Shown: positions 52,412 through 61,840, numbered from the stretch's first letter. The stretch is 64,000 bases of DNA from Bacteroidota bacterium (GCA_947475165.1 CANJLD010000009.1:1-64000), one strand, 5' to 3'. Numbers and translations are program-made. The notes: a model not told the origin generated them from the sequence alone.

Positions 52412-52492
52412 ATTATCGGGCGAAAATAAAATTTCGGAGATGCCAACAGCATAAATTTTACTTTCGTATCGTTTTAGGATAAAAACCTAACC

Positions 52493-54031
52493 ATGCCCAT
52501 TAGTGTAGAATTAAAACTTACTCCAGAGCAGGTGGCTAATGCCGATGAAGTAAAAAAGCAAGCCGCTTTAGTTGCTCATGTTTCCATTGCTGAAATAACA
52601 CATGTTCACCCGGTTCGCAAATCGCTTGATGCGCGTAAGTCGCAAATAATTGTGTTGCTGAAAGTTGATGTTTATTTAAAGGATGAAACTTTTAAGCCTG
52701 AACTAAGAACGTTTTCGTTTCAGAAAGTAAGCGAACAAAAGACCTGTCACATCATCGGTATGGGTCCCGCTGGTATGTATGCGGCACTGCAACTTTTAGA
52801 ACGCGGAATAAAACCAATAATTTTAGAGCGCGGAAAACCTTCACGCGAGCGTATTAAAGATTTATCGCTGCTCAACAAAAAGCTGCAAGTAAACCCCGAA
52901 AGCAATTATTGTTTTGGCGAAGGAGGTGCAGGCACTTACAGCGATGGAAAACTTTACACGCGCAGCACTAAACGTGGCGACATTAAAAAAGTGCTCGATG
53001 TATTTATTCAGCACGGTGCCGATGAACGTATTGGCTACGAAGCGCACCCGCATATTGGCACCAACAAACTTCCCCGCATTATCGAAAATATGCGGAAGAC
53101 GATTATTGATGCCGGTGGCGAAGTTCATTTCAACAAAAAAGCTGTTGATTTTAAAATAGAGAACGACTGTATCCGCAAAATTATTTGTGCGAATGGGGAT
53201 GAGTTGGCTTGTCAGAATATAATTCTTGCCACCGGACACTCAGCACGCGATATTTTTGAACTGCTGCACCGCAAAAATATTTTGATAGAAGCTAAGCCTT
53301 TTGCGTTAGGCGTTCGTGTAGAGCATCCTCAATCACTGATAGATTCGATACAATACAAACGCCCGGAACGAGGAAATTTTCTTCCGCCATCAAGTTACAG
53401 CTTAGTTACGCAAGCCTGTAACCGAGGAGTATTTTCGTTTTGCATGTGTCCCGGTGGTGTAATAGCACCGGCTATGACGGACGCGAATGAAACCGTAGTG
53501 AATGGATGGAGTTCAAGCGCACGCAACGGCCATTTTGCCAATAGCGGAATGGTAGTGAGTGTAGATGCCGAGAACTGGAAACATCTTTCAGCACACGAAG
53601 CATTAGCCGCACTCGAATTTCAAAAACAGATAGAACAAAAAGCATTTGTAGCCACCGGTAACATTCAGGCACCGGCACAGCGTATGGAAGATTTTATTCA
53701 GAATAAAACATCGACTACACTGCCGCGCACTTCGTATGTGCCGGGAATAATTTCTGCGGATTTAAAAAATGTATTGCCTTCTTTTATTACACAAAGTTTG
53801 CGAGAAGCTTTAGTTGATTTTGGAAAGAAGATGAAAGGCTACAGAACCAACGAAGCGGTGTTAGTGGGGGTAGAGAGCAGAACTTCAAGTCCGGTTCGTA
53901 TACCGCGCAGCAAGGAAACATTCAGGCATCCGCAAATCAGTAATTTGTTTCCGTGTGGCGAAGGTGCCGGCTATGCCGGTGGAATTGTAAGTGCTGCTAT
54001 GGATGGTATGGCTTGTGCGAATGCATTGTAA
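52493..54031 (+). CDS. FAD-dependent dehydrogenase (COG2509-type)
   Basis: 512 residues. An N-terminal ferredoxin-like domain of about 80 residues (HVHPVRKSLDARKSQIIVLLKVDVY) precedes a Rossmann FAD domain with IIGMGPAGMYAALQLLERG at 91-109 and an ERG end to the second strand. YCFGEGGAGTYSDGKLYTRS near 140 and the C-terminal PCGEGAGYAGGIVSAAMDG are marks of this uncharacterised dehydrogenase family. Substrate unknown. A TACTTTCG box lies 26 nt upstream. Confidence 0.88.
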   Translation: MPISVELKLTPEQVANADEVKKQAALVAHVSIAEITHVHPVRKSLDARKSQIIVLLKVDVYLKDETFKPELRTFSFQKVSEQKTCHIIGMGPAGMYAALQLLERGIKPIILERGKPSRERIKDLSLLNKKLQVNPESNYCFGEGGAGTYSDGKLYTRSTKRGDIKKVLDVFIQHGADERIGYEAHPHIGTNKLPRIIENMRKTIIDAGGEVHFNKKAVDFKIENDCIRKIICANGDELACQNIILATGHSARDIFELLHRKNILIEAKPFALGVRVEHPQSLIDSIQYKRPERGNFLPPSSYSLVTQACNRGVFSFCMCPGGVIAPAMTDANETVVNGWSSSARNGHFANSGMVVSVDAENWKHLSAHEALAALEFQKQIEQKAFVATGNIQAPAQRMEDFIQNKTSTTLPRTSYVPGIISADLKNVLPSFITQSLREALVDFGKKMKGYRTNEAVLVGVESRTSSPVRIPRSKETFRHPQISNLFPCGEGAGYAGGIVSAAMDGMACANAL

Positions 54032-54089
54032 CGGCACTATTCCGAGCAAGAGCGTTCAATAATTAGAGAAATTCAATTTTATTCGCTGC

Positions 54090-55343
54090 ATGAATTTGAA
54101 ACGGGTTGTTGTTACCGGTATTGGCGCGCTTACTCCTATTGGAAACACAGCCGGAGATTACTGGAAAAACTTGTTGAATGGAGTAAGCGGTGCGGCTCCT
54201 ATTACCCGTTTCGATGTTTCCAAATTCCGAACCAAGTTTGCCTGTGAGGTAAAAAACTTCGACCCGCTTAATTTTATTGACCGCAAAGAAGTAAAGCGCA
54301 TTGACCGGTTTACGCAGTATGCTTTGGTTTGCAGCGATGAAGCTATTCGCGATGCAGGTTTAGATACGGCTGTTTTAAACAAAGACCGCGTAGGTGTTAT
54401 CTGGGGTTCAGGTGTTGGTGGGCTCGATGTTTTTCATGAAGAAATTATTGCGTACGCGAAGGGAGATGGTACACCGCGCTTTAATCCGTTTTATGTGCCG
54501 AAGATGATTATTGATATTGCCGCAGGGCTTATCAGTATGCGTTGGGGTTATCGCGGACCGAACTTTGCCACTGTGGCAGCTTGCGCTACTTCTAATATTG
54601 CTTTGATTGAAGCCTTCGATTTGATTCGTTTGAATAAGGCTTCGGTTTTTGTAACCGGTGGTTCAGAAGCACCAATTAGTCCTGGTGGCGTTGGTGGCTT
54701 TAATGCTATGCGTGCATTAAGTGAAAGAAATGATTCGCCCGAAACAGCATCGCGTCCGTTTGATAAAGACCGCGATGGCTTTGTAATTGGTGAAGGTGCG
54801 GGAGCAATTATTTTGGAAGAGCTGGAACATGCGTTGGCGCGGGGCGCAAAAATGTATTGCGAGCTGGTTGGCGGAGGAATGAGTGCAGATGCGCATCACT
54901 TAACGGCTCCGCATCCCGAAGGATTAGGCGCAGTGCTGGTAATGAATAACACATTAGAAGATGCCGGCTTGAAAGCTACCGATGTCGATTACATCAACGT
55001 TCACGGAACATCCACTCCGCTTGGCGATATGGCAGAACTTACAGCTATCAAAAAAGTTTTTGGTGAGCATGCGTACAACCTGAACATTTCTTCTACTAAA
55101 TCAATGACCGGTCACTTGCTAGGCGCAGCCGGTGCGGTAGAAGCCATTGCAAGCATAATGACGATAAAAGAGAATATAGTTCCGCCTACTATCAATCACT
55201 TTACCGATGACCCGAATATTGACTCAAAACTTAATCTCACTTTCAACAAACCGCAAGAGAGAATTGTAAATGTTGCTATGAGCAATGGCTTTGGCTTTGG
55301 GGGTCATAATGCTACGGTGATTTTCAAGAAATTCGAAAAATAG
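54090..55343 (+). CDS. fabF: beta-ketoacyl-ACP synthase II
   Basis: 417 residues, full length. The Cys-His-His triad is visible: active Cys in VAACATSN near 165, His in NVHGTSTPLGD near 305 and His in TKSMTGHLLGAAGA near 342. The Gly-rich SNGFGFGGHN end is also present. It condenses malonyl-ACP with acyl-ACP in fatty acid elongation. The usual Bacteroidota order is acpP-fabF-rnc; here rnc follows but no acpP lies directly upstream (a FAD dehydrogenase gene does). Confidence 0.97.
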   Translation: MNLKRVVVTGIGALTPIGNTAGDYWKNLLNGVSGAAPITRFDVSKFRTKFACEVKNFDPLNFIDRKEVKRIDRFTQYALVCSDEAIRDAGLDTAVLNKDRVGVIWGSGVGGLDVFHEEIIAYAKGDGTPRFNPFYVPKMIIDIAAGLISMRWGYRGPNFATVAACATSNIALIEAFDLIRLNKASVFVTGGSEAPISPGGVGGFNAMRALSERNDSPETASRPFDKDRDGFVIGEGAGAIILEELEHALARGAKMYCELVGGGMSADAHHLTAPHPEGLGAVLVMNNTLEDAGLKATDVDYINVHGTSTPLGDMAELTAIKKVFGEHAYNLNISSTKSMTGHLLGAAGAVEAIASIMTIKENIVPPTINHFTDDPNIDSKLNLTFNKPQERIVNVAMSNGFGFGGHNATVIFKKFEK

Positions 55344-55417
55344 ACTCGGTTGATAATTCAATTCTCCCTATCTCAATCCAATATTTAATTTGCCTCTTGA
55401 AACAGTTACTATAAGTT

Positions 55418-56143
55418 TTGATTCGCAAATTTTACAACACCTTTCTATCTACCGATAAGCAGTTGGCTTCTTACATCAGAAGCATTACGGGAATTACTCC
55501 GACTAAACTTCATCTTTACAAACAAGTGTTTCAGCATCGCTCAAAATTTATAGAGCCGAAAGAAAACAATGAGCGTTTAGAATTGCTTGGCGATTCGATA
55601 CTTGATGCGATTGTCTGCGAATTTATTTTCAAGAAGTATCCTTACAAAGAAGAAGGATTTATGACGGAGCTGCGTTCAAAAATTGTGAACCGTAAATCGC
55701 TGAATGAAGTTGGAACAAAATTGGGCTTGGTTGATAAGCTAAGCTATAATCGAAGAAGTATGAATGATGTTTCGAAAGATTTAGCAGGGAATACTTTTGA
55801 AGCATTGGTAGGTGCAGTATATCTTGATGCAGGCTTTGAATCGACCAAAAAATTTGTTCTGAAAAGAGTTTTGAAAAATTTGATTGATGTAGAAACGCTG
55901 GAGCAAACCAATACTGATTACAAGAGCCAGATTTTCCATTACATACAGCGCGAAGGAAAGAGCATTGACTTTAAAGTCGCAGAAGAAAAAAGTAAAAACC
56001 GCAGAGCATACTTTGTAATTGAACTGGAAATTGCCGGCCAGGTAATTTCGCGTGGCGAAGGCTTCAACAAAAAAGTGGCGGAGCAAAATGCCGCTATGAA
56101 CGCGCTGAAAATTTTAGGAGTAGAGACATCTGTTGAGCAGTAA
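55418..56143 (+). CDS. rnc: ribonuclease III
   Basis: 241 residues from a TTG at 55418; no nearer ATG or GTG exists in frame, and the start MIRKFYNTFLSTDKQLASYIRSITG fits Bacteroidota RNase III, which begin with a basic FY.NLFL-type stretch. Catalytic ERLELLGDSILDAI near 51 and a matching GNTFEALVGAVYLDAG near 125 give the two-metal site. The double-stranded RNA-binding domain covers about 165-238 (DYKSQIFHYIQREG..GEGFNKKVAEQNAAMNAL). It processes rRNA and structured mRNA. Cotranscribed with fabF. Confidence 0.94.
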   Translation: MIRKFYNTFLSTDKQLASYIRSITGITPTKLHLYKQVFQHRSKFIEPKENNERLELLGDSILDAIVCEFIFKKYPYKEEGFMTELRSKIVNRKSLNEVGTKLGLVDKLSYNRRSMNDVSKDLAGNTFEALVGAVYLDAGFESTKKFVLKRVLKNLIDVETLEQTNTDYKSQIFHYIQREGKSIDFKVAEEKSKNRRAYFVIELEIAGQVISRGEGFNKKVAEQNAAMNALKILGVETSVEQ

Positions 56144-56148
56144 AACGA

Positions 56149-57522
56149 TTACTTCCCTTCTGCTTTATCTTCTTTAAACAAATCTTTTTCGTCCACTACT
56201 TTCACAGCATCTCCGTCTTTCAATGTTTTTGAAATTAATTTGAACGGAGCTTTTACGATAGATTCTCCTTCGTTTATTCCGGAAATAATTTCAATATAAC
56301 TCGCGTCTTGTATTCCGGTGGTTACCGCTTTGGCTTTCACTTTTCCATTCACTACTACAAACACAATTTCCTTTACTTCCTTTTTATCGTCAGCTTCTGT
56401 CTTTTTTGCCTTAGCTGTTTTGGCATAGTCTTCATCCTTTTCTTTCAGGTCTTTCTCTTCACGAGTGGTTACCGATTGAATAGGCACGGTCAGCACATTT
56501 TCTTTTGCTGCTGTTTTAATATCAACCGTAGCACTCATACCCGGGCGGAAAGGGAATAATTTTCCGAGCTCGGGTTTAATTAAATCGGCATACGATTCTT
56601 TAAGCAACTTAATTTTCACCGTAAAATTTGTCGCCTGCGAAGTGCTGATAACCGCTTGTGTTGAACTGGTAGACGAATACGAAACCTGCGTAACTACTCC
56701 TCTAAACTTTTTCTTTACGTAAGCATCTACTTCAATATCGGCTGTGTCGCCTAACGAAATTCGAAGCACATCGTTTTCGTTTACATCTACTTCTGCCTGC
56801 ATATTATTCAAATCGGCAATGCGGATAATTTCTGTTCCTGCCATTTGTGCTGTTCCTACAACGCGCTCACCTAATTTTACATTTACGAGAGAAACAATGC
56901 CATCAATAGGAGCGTAGATAGTTGTCTTCTTCAAGTTATCATTCGCTTGCTTTAATTGTGCTTCTGCACTACTCACACTAAAATTAGCAGCGTTAACTTG
57001 TTCTTGTGCTGTTTGATAATTTGCATCAGCCTGATCAAATTGCAATTTGGCTGCTTCAAACTCTGCATCAGAAATTACTTTGTCGTTATGCAATTGATTA
57101 TTGCGGTCAAAATTTCTTTTCGCCTGTTCAAACGAAGCCTTTGCCTGAATAGAACTTGCCCGTGCGCTTGATAAATTTGCTTTCAACTGATTTACACTTG
57201 CAGTAGCTTGCGTAACTATAGCTTCATAAATAGCAGGATTGATAACCGCCATCAACTTTCCTTTTTTCACCGAATCGCCCTCCTGCACATTCAACTGAAT
57301 TACCTCACCGGATACTTCTGAACTTAATTTTATTTCCGTTTGCGGATTTATTTTTCCGCTTGCAGTAACCGTTTCAGTCAAAGAACGTTTGGCAGATTTT
57401 TCAACCGCCAGTTCAAGCACATCGCCTTTGCCAATCCACCCTTGCTTCTTTCCAATAATCGCAACTACTAACAACACAGCAAGTGCAATTCCAAGTCCGA
57501 TTAAAATTCTATTGTTCTTCAT
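56149..57522 (-). CDS. HlyD/MacA-like periplasmic adaptor
   Basis: 457 residues: N-terminal membrane anchor, first lipoyl half (EIKLSSEVSGEVIQLNVQEGDSVKKGKLMAVI near 64), long alpha hairpin (residues 95-205, AKASFEQAKRNFDRNNQLHNDKVISDAEFEAAK), second lipoyl half (IYAPIDGIVSLVNVKLGERV) and beta-barrel. A Lys/Glu/Asp-rich insert near 360-400 is unusual. MacA-type adaptors normally stand beside MacB-type ABC genes; none lies here, since convergent rnc follows within 5 bp. Confidence 0.9.
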   Translation of the reverse strand: MKNNRILIGLGIALAVLLVVAIIGKKQGWIGKGDVLELAVEKSAKRSLTETVTASGKINPQTEIKLSSEVSGEVIQLNVQEGDSVKKGKLMAVINPAIYEAIVTQATASVNQLKANLSSARASSIQAKASFEQAKRNFDRNNQLHNDKVISDAEFEAAKLQFDQADANYQTAQEQVNAANFSVSSAEAQLKQANDNLKKTTIYAPIDGIVSLVNVKLGERVVGTAQMAGTEIIRIADLNNMQAEVDVNENDVLRISLGDTADIEVDAYVKKKFRGVVTQVSYSSTSSTQAVISTSQATNFTVKIKLLKESYADLIKPELGKLFPFRPGMSATVDIKTAAKENVLTVPIQSVTTREEKDLKEKDEDYAKTAKAKKTEADDKKEVKEIVFVVVNGKVKAKAVTTGIQDASYIEIISGINEGESIVKAPFKLISKTLKDGDAVKVVDEKDLFKEDKAEGK

Positions 57523-57533
57523 AATTTGTATTT

Positions 57534-57581
57534 AAGTCCTCTTTTGTTTCATCCCGATTTCTCGGGAAGGGGGGATTTAGG
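57534..57581. repeat. variant of the 23-bp palindromic repeat with a replaced loop
   Basis: Begins TTAAGTCCTC and ends GGGGATTTAGGAGT, the same arms as at 16829-16851, but the TTTA loop is replaced by about 30 bp containing a small hairpin (CCCGATTTCTCGGG). It lies between the tolC-like and adaptor genes. Confidence 0.6.
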
Positions 57582-57584
57582 AGT

Positions 57585-58979
57585 TTATTCCAACTTGAGT
57601 GGTTTTCCCTGATAAAAATTTAAAACCTTTAAGCGAAACACGTAAGTATATTTTGCTTTTATCATTTCCGATTCAGCCGTTGCTAAACTGTTTTTTGCTT
57701 GCTGAAATTCATAGTTCCCGAGCATACCGGCATTATATCTTTTCTCAAATGCTGTGAACGATTTATCTGCCGCCTCCATGCTCTTTTTATTTGCAACATA
57801 ACTTTGCACAGCTGCTTTTGCATTGGTATAGGCCTGCTCAACATCCGATCGCAACTGATTTTTTGAACCATCCAATTGCAACTCACGAATCTGCATTTGC
57901 AATTTTGCATTTTGAATATTGGTAACGCGTTGCCATTTGCTGAAGAGCGGAACATTTAAGCTAACGCCAACAACTTTTCTGAAATTGTCTTTCAAACCTT
58001 CGCTGAACGGTTTCGCACCATTATCCTGTTGTGAAGGAATTATGAAACCACTAATAGTGTCGTATTTTATGGTGTATTTTCTATCGCCACTAAAATAGCT
58101 TGAACTTAATCCGCCAAAAACAGAAATGGTAGGACTCAACGCACCTATAGACATTTTGTGCGAAGCATTCGCACTTTTCACTCTTGCTTCTGCACTCATA
58201 ATACTTGGCTGAGTGCCTATAGCAGTTTCGTAAACCGATTGCGAAGAAAGCGCAGCCACATTTTCTACGTTCTCAAACTTTACTTCCGGAATTTCAATTT
58301 CAAATTTCTCATCATTTATCTGCAATAACTGACGAAGCGAAAGCATAGCCAAGTCAACAGCATTTTGCGCGGCTACAACATTTGCCTCATCGCGGGCCAA
58401 TTGCGACTCAACTTCATAACCGGAAGTTTCAGGTAAAGAACCGGCTTTAATTTTTGACGTGATAGTAGAAAGCTGAGTACCGGTTAAAGCCTGTTGCTTT
58501 TCGGCAATTTTTAAAATCTCTTTGTTCAAGAGAATTTGCAGATAAGAAGATGCTATAGACAAACCAATGCTGCGTTTGGCATTTTCGTAATCAAATTTTG
58601 AAGCAAGTAAATCATACTTGGTTCGCTCAATGTTGAACATCTGTTGCAAACCGGTGAATACCGGGAGTGTGCCCTGCAAAGAAGTTTGTATTGACTGCGA
58701 ATTTCCTAACGCGTAACTATAAGTTTGCGGATTAAATCCGTTCCCGAAGTTGTTGCTGAAATTCAAATTTCCATCAATAGTAGGAAGCAGATTCAGTTTA
58801 CTTTGAAGATTTTCGTTGCCGGAAACTTTAGCAGTAATTTCTGCCTGACGAACCTGAAGGTTATTTTTAAAAGCGTAGTCAATACACTTTTCTAAAGTCC
58901 ACTTTTCATTGGTTTGTGAAAAAGAAAAAAGCGAGAAGAAAAGAAAAGCAAATACAGCAGTGGGACGCAAAACTTTCAC
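57585..58979 (-). CDS. TolC-family outer-membrane efflux protein
   Basis: 464 residues with signal peptide ending FSFSQ and the two TolC half-repeats (WTLEKCIDYAFKNNLQVRQAEITAKVSGNENLQSKLNLLPTIDGNLNF; then PSIMSAEARVKSANASHKMSIGALSPTISVFGGLSSSY). It pairs with the adaptor gene 62 bp downstream and is the outer-membrane exit duct for a type-I or MacAB-like exporter whose inner-membrane part must be encoded elsewhere. Confidence 0.92.
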   Translation of the reverse strand: MKVLRPTAVFAFLFFSLFSFSQTNEKWTLEKCIDYAFKNNLQVRQAEITAKVSGNENLQSKLNLLPTIDGNLNFSNNFGNGFNPQTYSYALGNSQSIQTSLQGTLPVFTGLQQMFNIERTKYDLLASKFDYENAKRSIGLSIASSYLQILLNKEILKIAEKQQALTGTQLSTITSKIKAGSLPETSGYEVESQLARDEANVVAAQNAVDLAMLSLRQLLQINDEKFEIEIPEVKFENVENVAALSSQSVYETAIGTQPSIMSAEARVKSANASHKMSIGALSPTISVFGGLSSSYFSGDRKYTIKYDTISGFIIPSQQDNGAKPFSEGLKDNFRKVVGVSLNVPLFSKWQRVTNIQNAKLQMQIRELQLDGSKNQLRSDVEQAYTNAKAAVQSYVANKKSMEAADKSFTAFEKRYNAGMLGNYEFQQAKNSLATAESEMIKAKYTYVFRLKVLNFYQGKPLKLE

Positions 58980-59029
58980 GTTTCAAAATTTGAGTGCGCT
59001 AAAGTAAACGATTTGATGAAATGAAAATT

Positions 59030-59560
59030 TTACTTCCAGCTGAAATGCTTCTCAATGCGCTCCTTTTGTCGAATATGATGCCGACAATGAATATTACAAA
59101 GGGTAATCCATTCAGCTGTGTTCAGCCAACCGAGGAAAGGATGTTTGATTTTTAACTCCGGGTCGCTTTGCGGAATGCGGTGAATATACTCAGTCGCTAT
59201 TTTTTTAATCTCTTCTAATTTGGCAATCATTTGTTCTTTCGATTCCGGTTGTTTGGGAACTACAGCAACCTGCTTTGGCATTTCGTACCTAACCGGGGGC
59301 ATCATTTTGAATGTGAAGATGATGTGCGCCCCTAACTTTTTCCCTTTCCCTTTTTCTGTTCCTTCCTGGCTCAAACACTTTTCTGCGTTCTTAAAAAAGA
59401 AACCCTTCGTGCTCATCCATAAGTGAATGCCTACCTGACCAAGACTCCATTCATTTTCTGAAGGTTTCATCAGAATTTTATCAAAGTCATACCTCTTGTA
59501 TTCATCAATCCAATAATCAATTACCTGATGAGTTTGCTTTTCTAATTTTTCGAGATTCAT
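59030..59560 (-). CDS. DinB-like protein
   Basis: 176 residues in the four-helix DinB fold. Seen are PSENEWSLGQVGIHLWMS near 34, a second His region CNIHCRHHIRQKERIEKHF near the end, and FLGWLNTAEW before it. DinB/YfiT-like proteins use a His triad to bind a divalent metal and include thiol-dependent transferases; role here unknown. Confidence 0.82.
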   Translation of the reverse strand: MNLEKLEKQTHQVIDYWIDEYKRYDFDKILMKPSENEWSLGQVGIHLWMSTKGFFFKNAEKCLSQEGTEKGKGKKLGAHIIFTFKMMPPVRYEMPKQVAVVPKQPESKEQMIAKLEEIKKIATEYIHRIPQSDPELKIKHPFLGWLNTAEWITLCNIHCRHHIRQKERIEKHFSWK

Positions 59561-59587
59561 AGTTTCTTTTTAGAGAACAACAACTCC

Positions 59588-59947
59588 TTACTTCCATTTG
59601 TTTACCATGCCAATAGTTTTGTGAGCCTCGTCAACCTTTTTGTTTACTTGCCCTGTGATGGTGTGAAAGAACATGACAAAGTCAGAACCCAAACTGTAAA
59701 ACGGATATTTGAAAGTAGCCGGTCTGTTTTTTTCTAAAATAAAATGACCGAACCAGGCGAAGCCATATCCGCAAAGTGGTATGGCGACAAACAGTTGCCA
59801 TTTTTGTAAAACTATACCTGCAATGAAACACGCTATTACTAATACTGTTCCTACAAAGTGCGTTGCGCGGTTTAAAGGTCGCGCGTGCTCGGTTAGATAG
59901 TATGGATAGAAATCCCAAAAGGTGGTGTAAACTTTTTCGTTGCTCAT
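59588..59947 (-). CDS. Mpo1-like (DUF962) membrane protein
   Basis: 119 residues with two to three membrane segments. Family marks: the N-terminal FYPYYLTEHARPLNRATHFVGT, GYGFAWFGHFILEKNRPATFKYPFYSLGSDFVMF with the His/Asn/Arg/Pro cluster. Yeast Mpo1 is an Fe-dependent dioxygenase that shortens 2-hydroxy fatty acids by one carbon, and the conserved His residues are shared here. The same activity is possible but not shown. Confidence 0.85.
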   Translation of the reverse strand: MSNEKVYTTFWDFYPYYLTEHARPLNRATHFVGTVLVIACFIAGIVLQKWQLFVAIPLCGYGFAWFGHFILEKNRPATFKYPFYSLGSDFVMFFHTITGQVNKKVDEAHKTIGMVNKWK

Positions 59948-60055
59948 AGCTTTTGTTTTGTGCTAATATAGAAGAAGGCGCGAAAGATTTTTTCGGCAAT
60001 TGTTGTTTTTTCCAAAAAATGCATTTTACTTTGCACTACAAAGCACTTTTGAAAG

Positions 60056-60715
60056 ATGGAAAATTTAACAGAACAACTCGAACAGATTAAGGAGATACGA
60101 AGCATTATGGAGCGTTCTTCGCGTTTCATTTCACTCAGCGGTTTATCGGGAGTGTTTGCCGGCTTCTTCGCTCTTGCAGGGGCAGGAGCGTTCTACGTTT
60201 TCATCAATACAAAACTCAATTACGGTTATAGCGATATGGCGCGTGCTGTTCCGGTTGACATCAGTTTAGATTTTATCCGGTTCTGTTTTTTAGATGCGGC
60301 AGCTATTTTGATTCTCTCAATTCTGTTCGCTATTTTCTTTACAACACGAAATGCAAAAAGTAAAGGACAAACTATCTGGGATAGTTCAGCAAGACGTTTA
60401 ATTATCAATCTTGCAATTCCTTTGGTTGCCGGTGGCGTTTATTGTCTGGTGCTTTTAAAATACGGATGGTTTGGTTTAATTGCTCCAACCACTTTAATTT
60501 TTTACGGCATTGCTTTGGTGAGTGCCTCTAAATATACGCTTGATGAAATTCGCTGGCTCGGTATTTCAGAAATTATTTTAGGCTTGATTGGGCTTTACTT
60601 TATTGGCTACGGAATTACTTTGTGGGCAATTGGTTTTGGTGTGCTGCACATTATTTATGGCTTGCTGATGTATGTGCGCTATGAAGCAAAGCCACAGGAG
60701 AAAAAATATTGGTAA
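60056..60715 (+). CDS. membrane protein of unknown function
   Basis: 219 residues. A helical coil of about 20 residues (LEQIKEIRSIMERSSRFISLSGLSGVFAGFFALAGA) leads into about six membrane helices. The first gene of a probable operon with a winged-helix regulator 26 nt downstream; in Bacteroidota this pair often occurs together, from memory. A TACTTTG box lies near 60027 with a TTG about 21 bp upstream. Confidence 0.65.
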   Translation: MENLTEQLEQIKEIRSIMERSSRFISLSGLSGVFAGFFALAGAGAFYVFINTKLNYGYSDMARAVPVDISLDFIRFCFLDAAAILILSILFAIFFTTRNAKSKGQTIWDSSARRLIINLAIPLVAGGVYCLVLLKYGWFGLIAPTTLIFYGIALVSASKYTLDEIRWLGISEIILGLIGLYFIGYGITLWAIGFGVLHIIYGLLMYVRYEAKPQEKKYW

Positions 60716-60741
60716 GCTAACGTGTGAAGAATTAATACAAA

Positions 60742-61044
60742 GTGAAAGACCTGATTGACAAACTGAATAAATCTTTTGAGAACCGGATTCGCCTCGGCAT
60801 TATGAGCGCGTTGATGGTGAACGATGCGGTTGATTTTCTTTCGTTGAAAGAATTGTTGAATGTGACAGATGGAAATCTGGCAAGCCACATCACTGCATTG
60901 GAGAAGATAGATTACATCGCTATCAAAAAGGAATTTGTAGGAAAGAAAACCAAGACGAGTTATGTGGTAACAAGTCTGGGAAGAAAGGAATTCAACATGC
61001 ACTTAAACGCGCTCGAAAAATTGGTGAAACATAACAAGAAATAA
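60742..61044 (+). CDS. winged-helix transcriptional regulator (single domain)
   Basis: 100 residues from a GTG at 60742. One winged-helix DNA-binding domain: NRIRLGIMSALMVNDAVDFLSLKELLNVTDGNLASHITALEKIDYIAIKKEF, then the wing KKTKTSYVVTSLGRKEF. The pattern TDGNLASHI...L is that of the MarR/ArsR-like DUF-type regulators in Bacteroidota. No ligand or metal site is visible. It probably controls the adjacent membrane genes. Confidence 0.85.
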   Translation: MKDLIDKLNKSFENRIRLGIMSALMVNDAVDFLSLKELLNVTDGNLASHITALEKIDYIAIKKEFVGKKTKTSYVVTSLGRKEFNMHLNALEKLVKHNKK

Positions 61045-61057
61045 TTTTTTTATCATT

Positions 61058-61065
61058 TAACTTTG
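61058..61065 (+). promoter_or_regulatory. candidate -7 box upstream of the membrane gene at 61084
   Basis: TAACTTTG, an exact TAnnTTTG match, 18 nt before the ATG at 61084. It covers a TTG at 61063 that would otherwise be an upstream in-frame start, which supports the later ATG. Confidence 0.45.
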
Positions 61066-61083
61066 AAATTCAAAGCACTTTCT

Positions 61084-61590
61084 ATGAATCAAGAAATTCC
61101 AAAACTCAAAAAGCAAATTCAGGCTATCCTATTGTTTTTTATGGTGGCATTAATTATCAGCGGAGCAACGGCTATTCCGGTTTATTGGGAACTGGCTGTA
61201 TTACTTGATTTTCTTCCGGAAAATTCACCTCTTGCTTTATGGTTTCATAAAATTTTTGAAGGGGTATCTAATACAGGACAAGATTATCCATTTTTATTTT
61301 ACGGCTACGATTGGCTCGCCTTCGCGCACTTTGTAATCGCTATCGTTTTCATCGGGCCTTTGCGCAATCCTGTAAAAAATATTTGGGTTTTAGAATTCGG
61401 CATGATTGCCTGTGTGCTCATTCTTCCTTATGCGTTCGCATTTTGCGCATTGCGCGGTATTCCATACTGGTGGACATTGATTGATTGTTCATTCGGTGTA
61501 TTCGGATTTATTCCGCTATGGATTTGCAGGAAGAAAATTATGGAACTGGAGAAACTATTAGAGAATGAAAAACTGAATCTGGTTTTTTAA
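61084..61590 (+). CDS. membrane protein of unknown function
   Basis: 168 residues with about four membrane helices. Landmarks are ATAIPVYWELAVLLDFLPENSPLALWFHKIFEGV near 24, FLFYGYDWLAFAHFVIAIVFIGPLRNPVKNIWVLEFGMIACVLILPYAFAFCALRGIPYWWTLIDC. It has polar and charged residues (Asp, His, Arg) within or near the helices, which could form a site, but no family is recognised. Start from the ATG at 61084 because the promoter box overlaps the earlier TTG. Confidence 0.65.
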   Translation: MNQEIPKLKKQIQAILLFFMVALIISGATAIPVYWELAVLLDFLPENSPLALWFHKIFEGVSNTGQDYPFLFYGYDWLAFAHFVIAIVFIGPLRNPVKNIWVLEFGMIACVLILPYAFAFCALRGIPYWWTLIDCSFGVFGFIPLWICRKKIMELEKLLENEKLNLVF

Positions 61591-61591
61591 A

Positions 61592-61789
61592 ATGAAACGA
61601 ACTAAAACATCGATTCGAAGAATAGTTGGCGATGTAGCATTGCTTGGAACTCTTGTGGTTAGCAAGAAATGTTTGGATAAAATAGAAGAGCATATGAACG
61701 ATAGAAACAAGAGAGAGAAAGCATTGAACCGAAAATTAGCGATTACCGGTTTGATATATCACGCCATCGGAATTTTTTACAACGAATAA
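61592..61789 (+). CDS. small basic protein of unknown function
   Basis: 65 residues, starting 1 nt after the previous gene's stop and so cotranslated. N-terminal Lys/Arg-rich MKRTKTSIRR, a hydrophobic stretch IVGDVALLGTLVVSKKCL, and a hydrophobic C-terminus GLIYHAIGIFYNE. Possibly membrane-associated. No family recognised. Confidence 0.5.
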   Translation: MKRTKTSIRRIVGDVALLGTLVVSKKCLDKIEEHMNDRNKREKALNRKLAITGLIYHAIGIFYNE

Positions 61790-61840
61790 TTTAAAGTAGC
61801 AATGAATATGTAGCATATCTACAAAACCAAATTAACTCGA

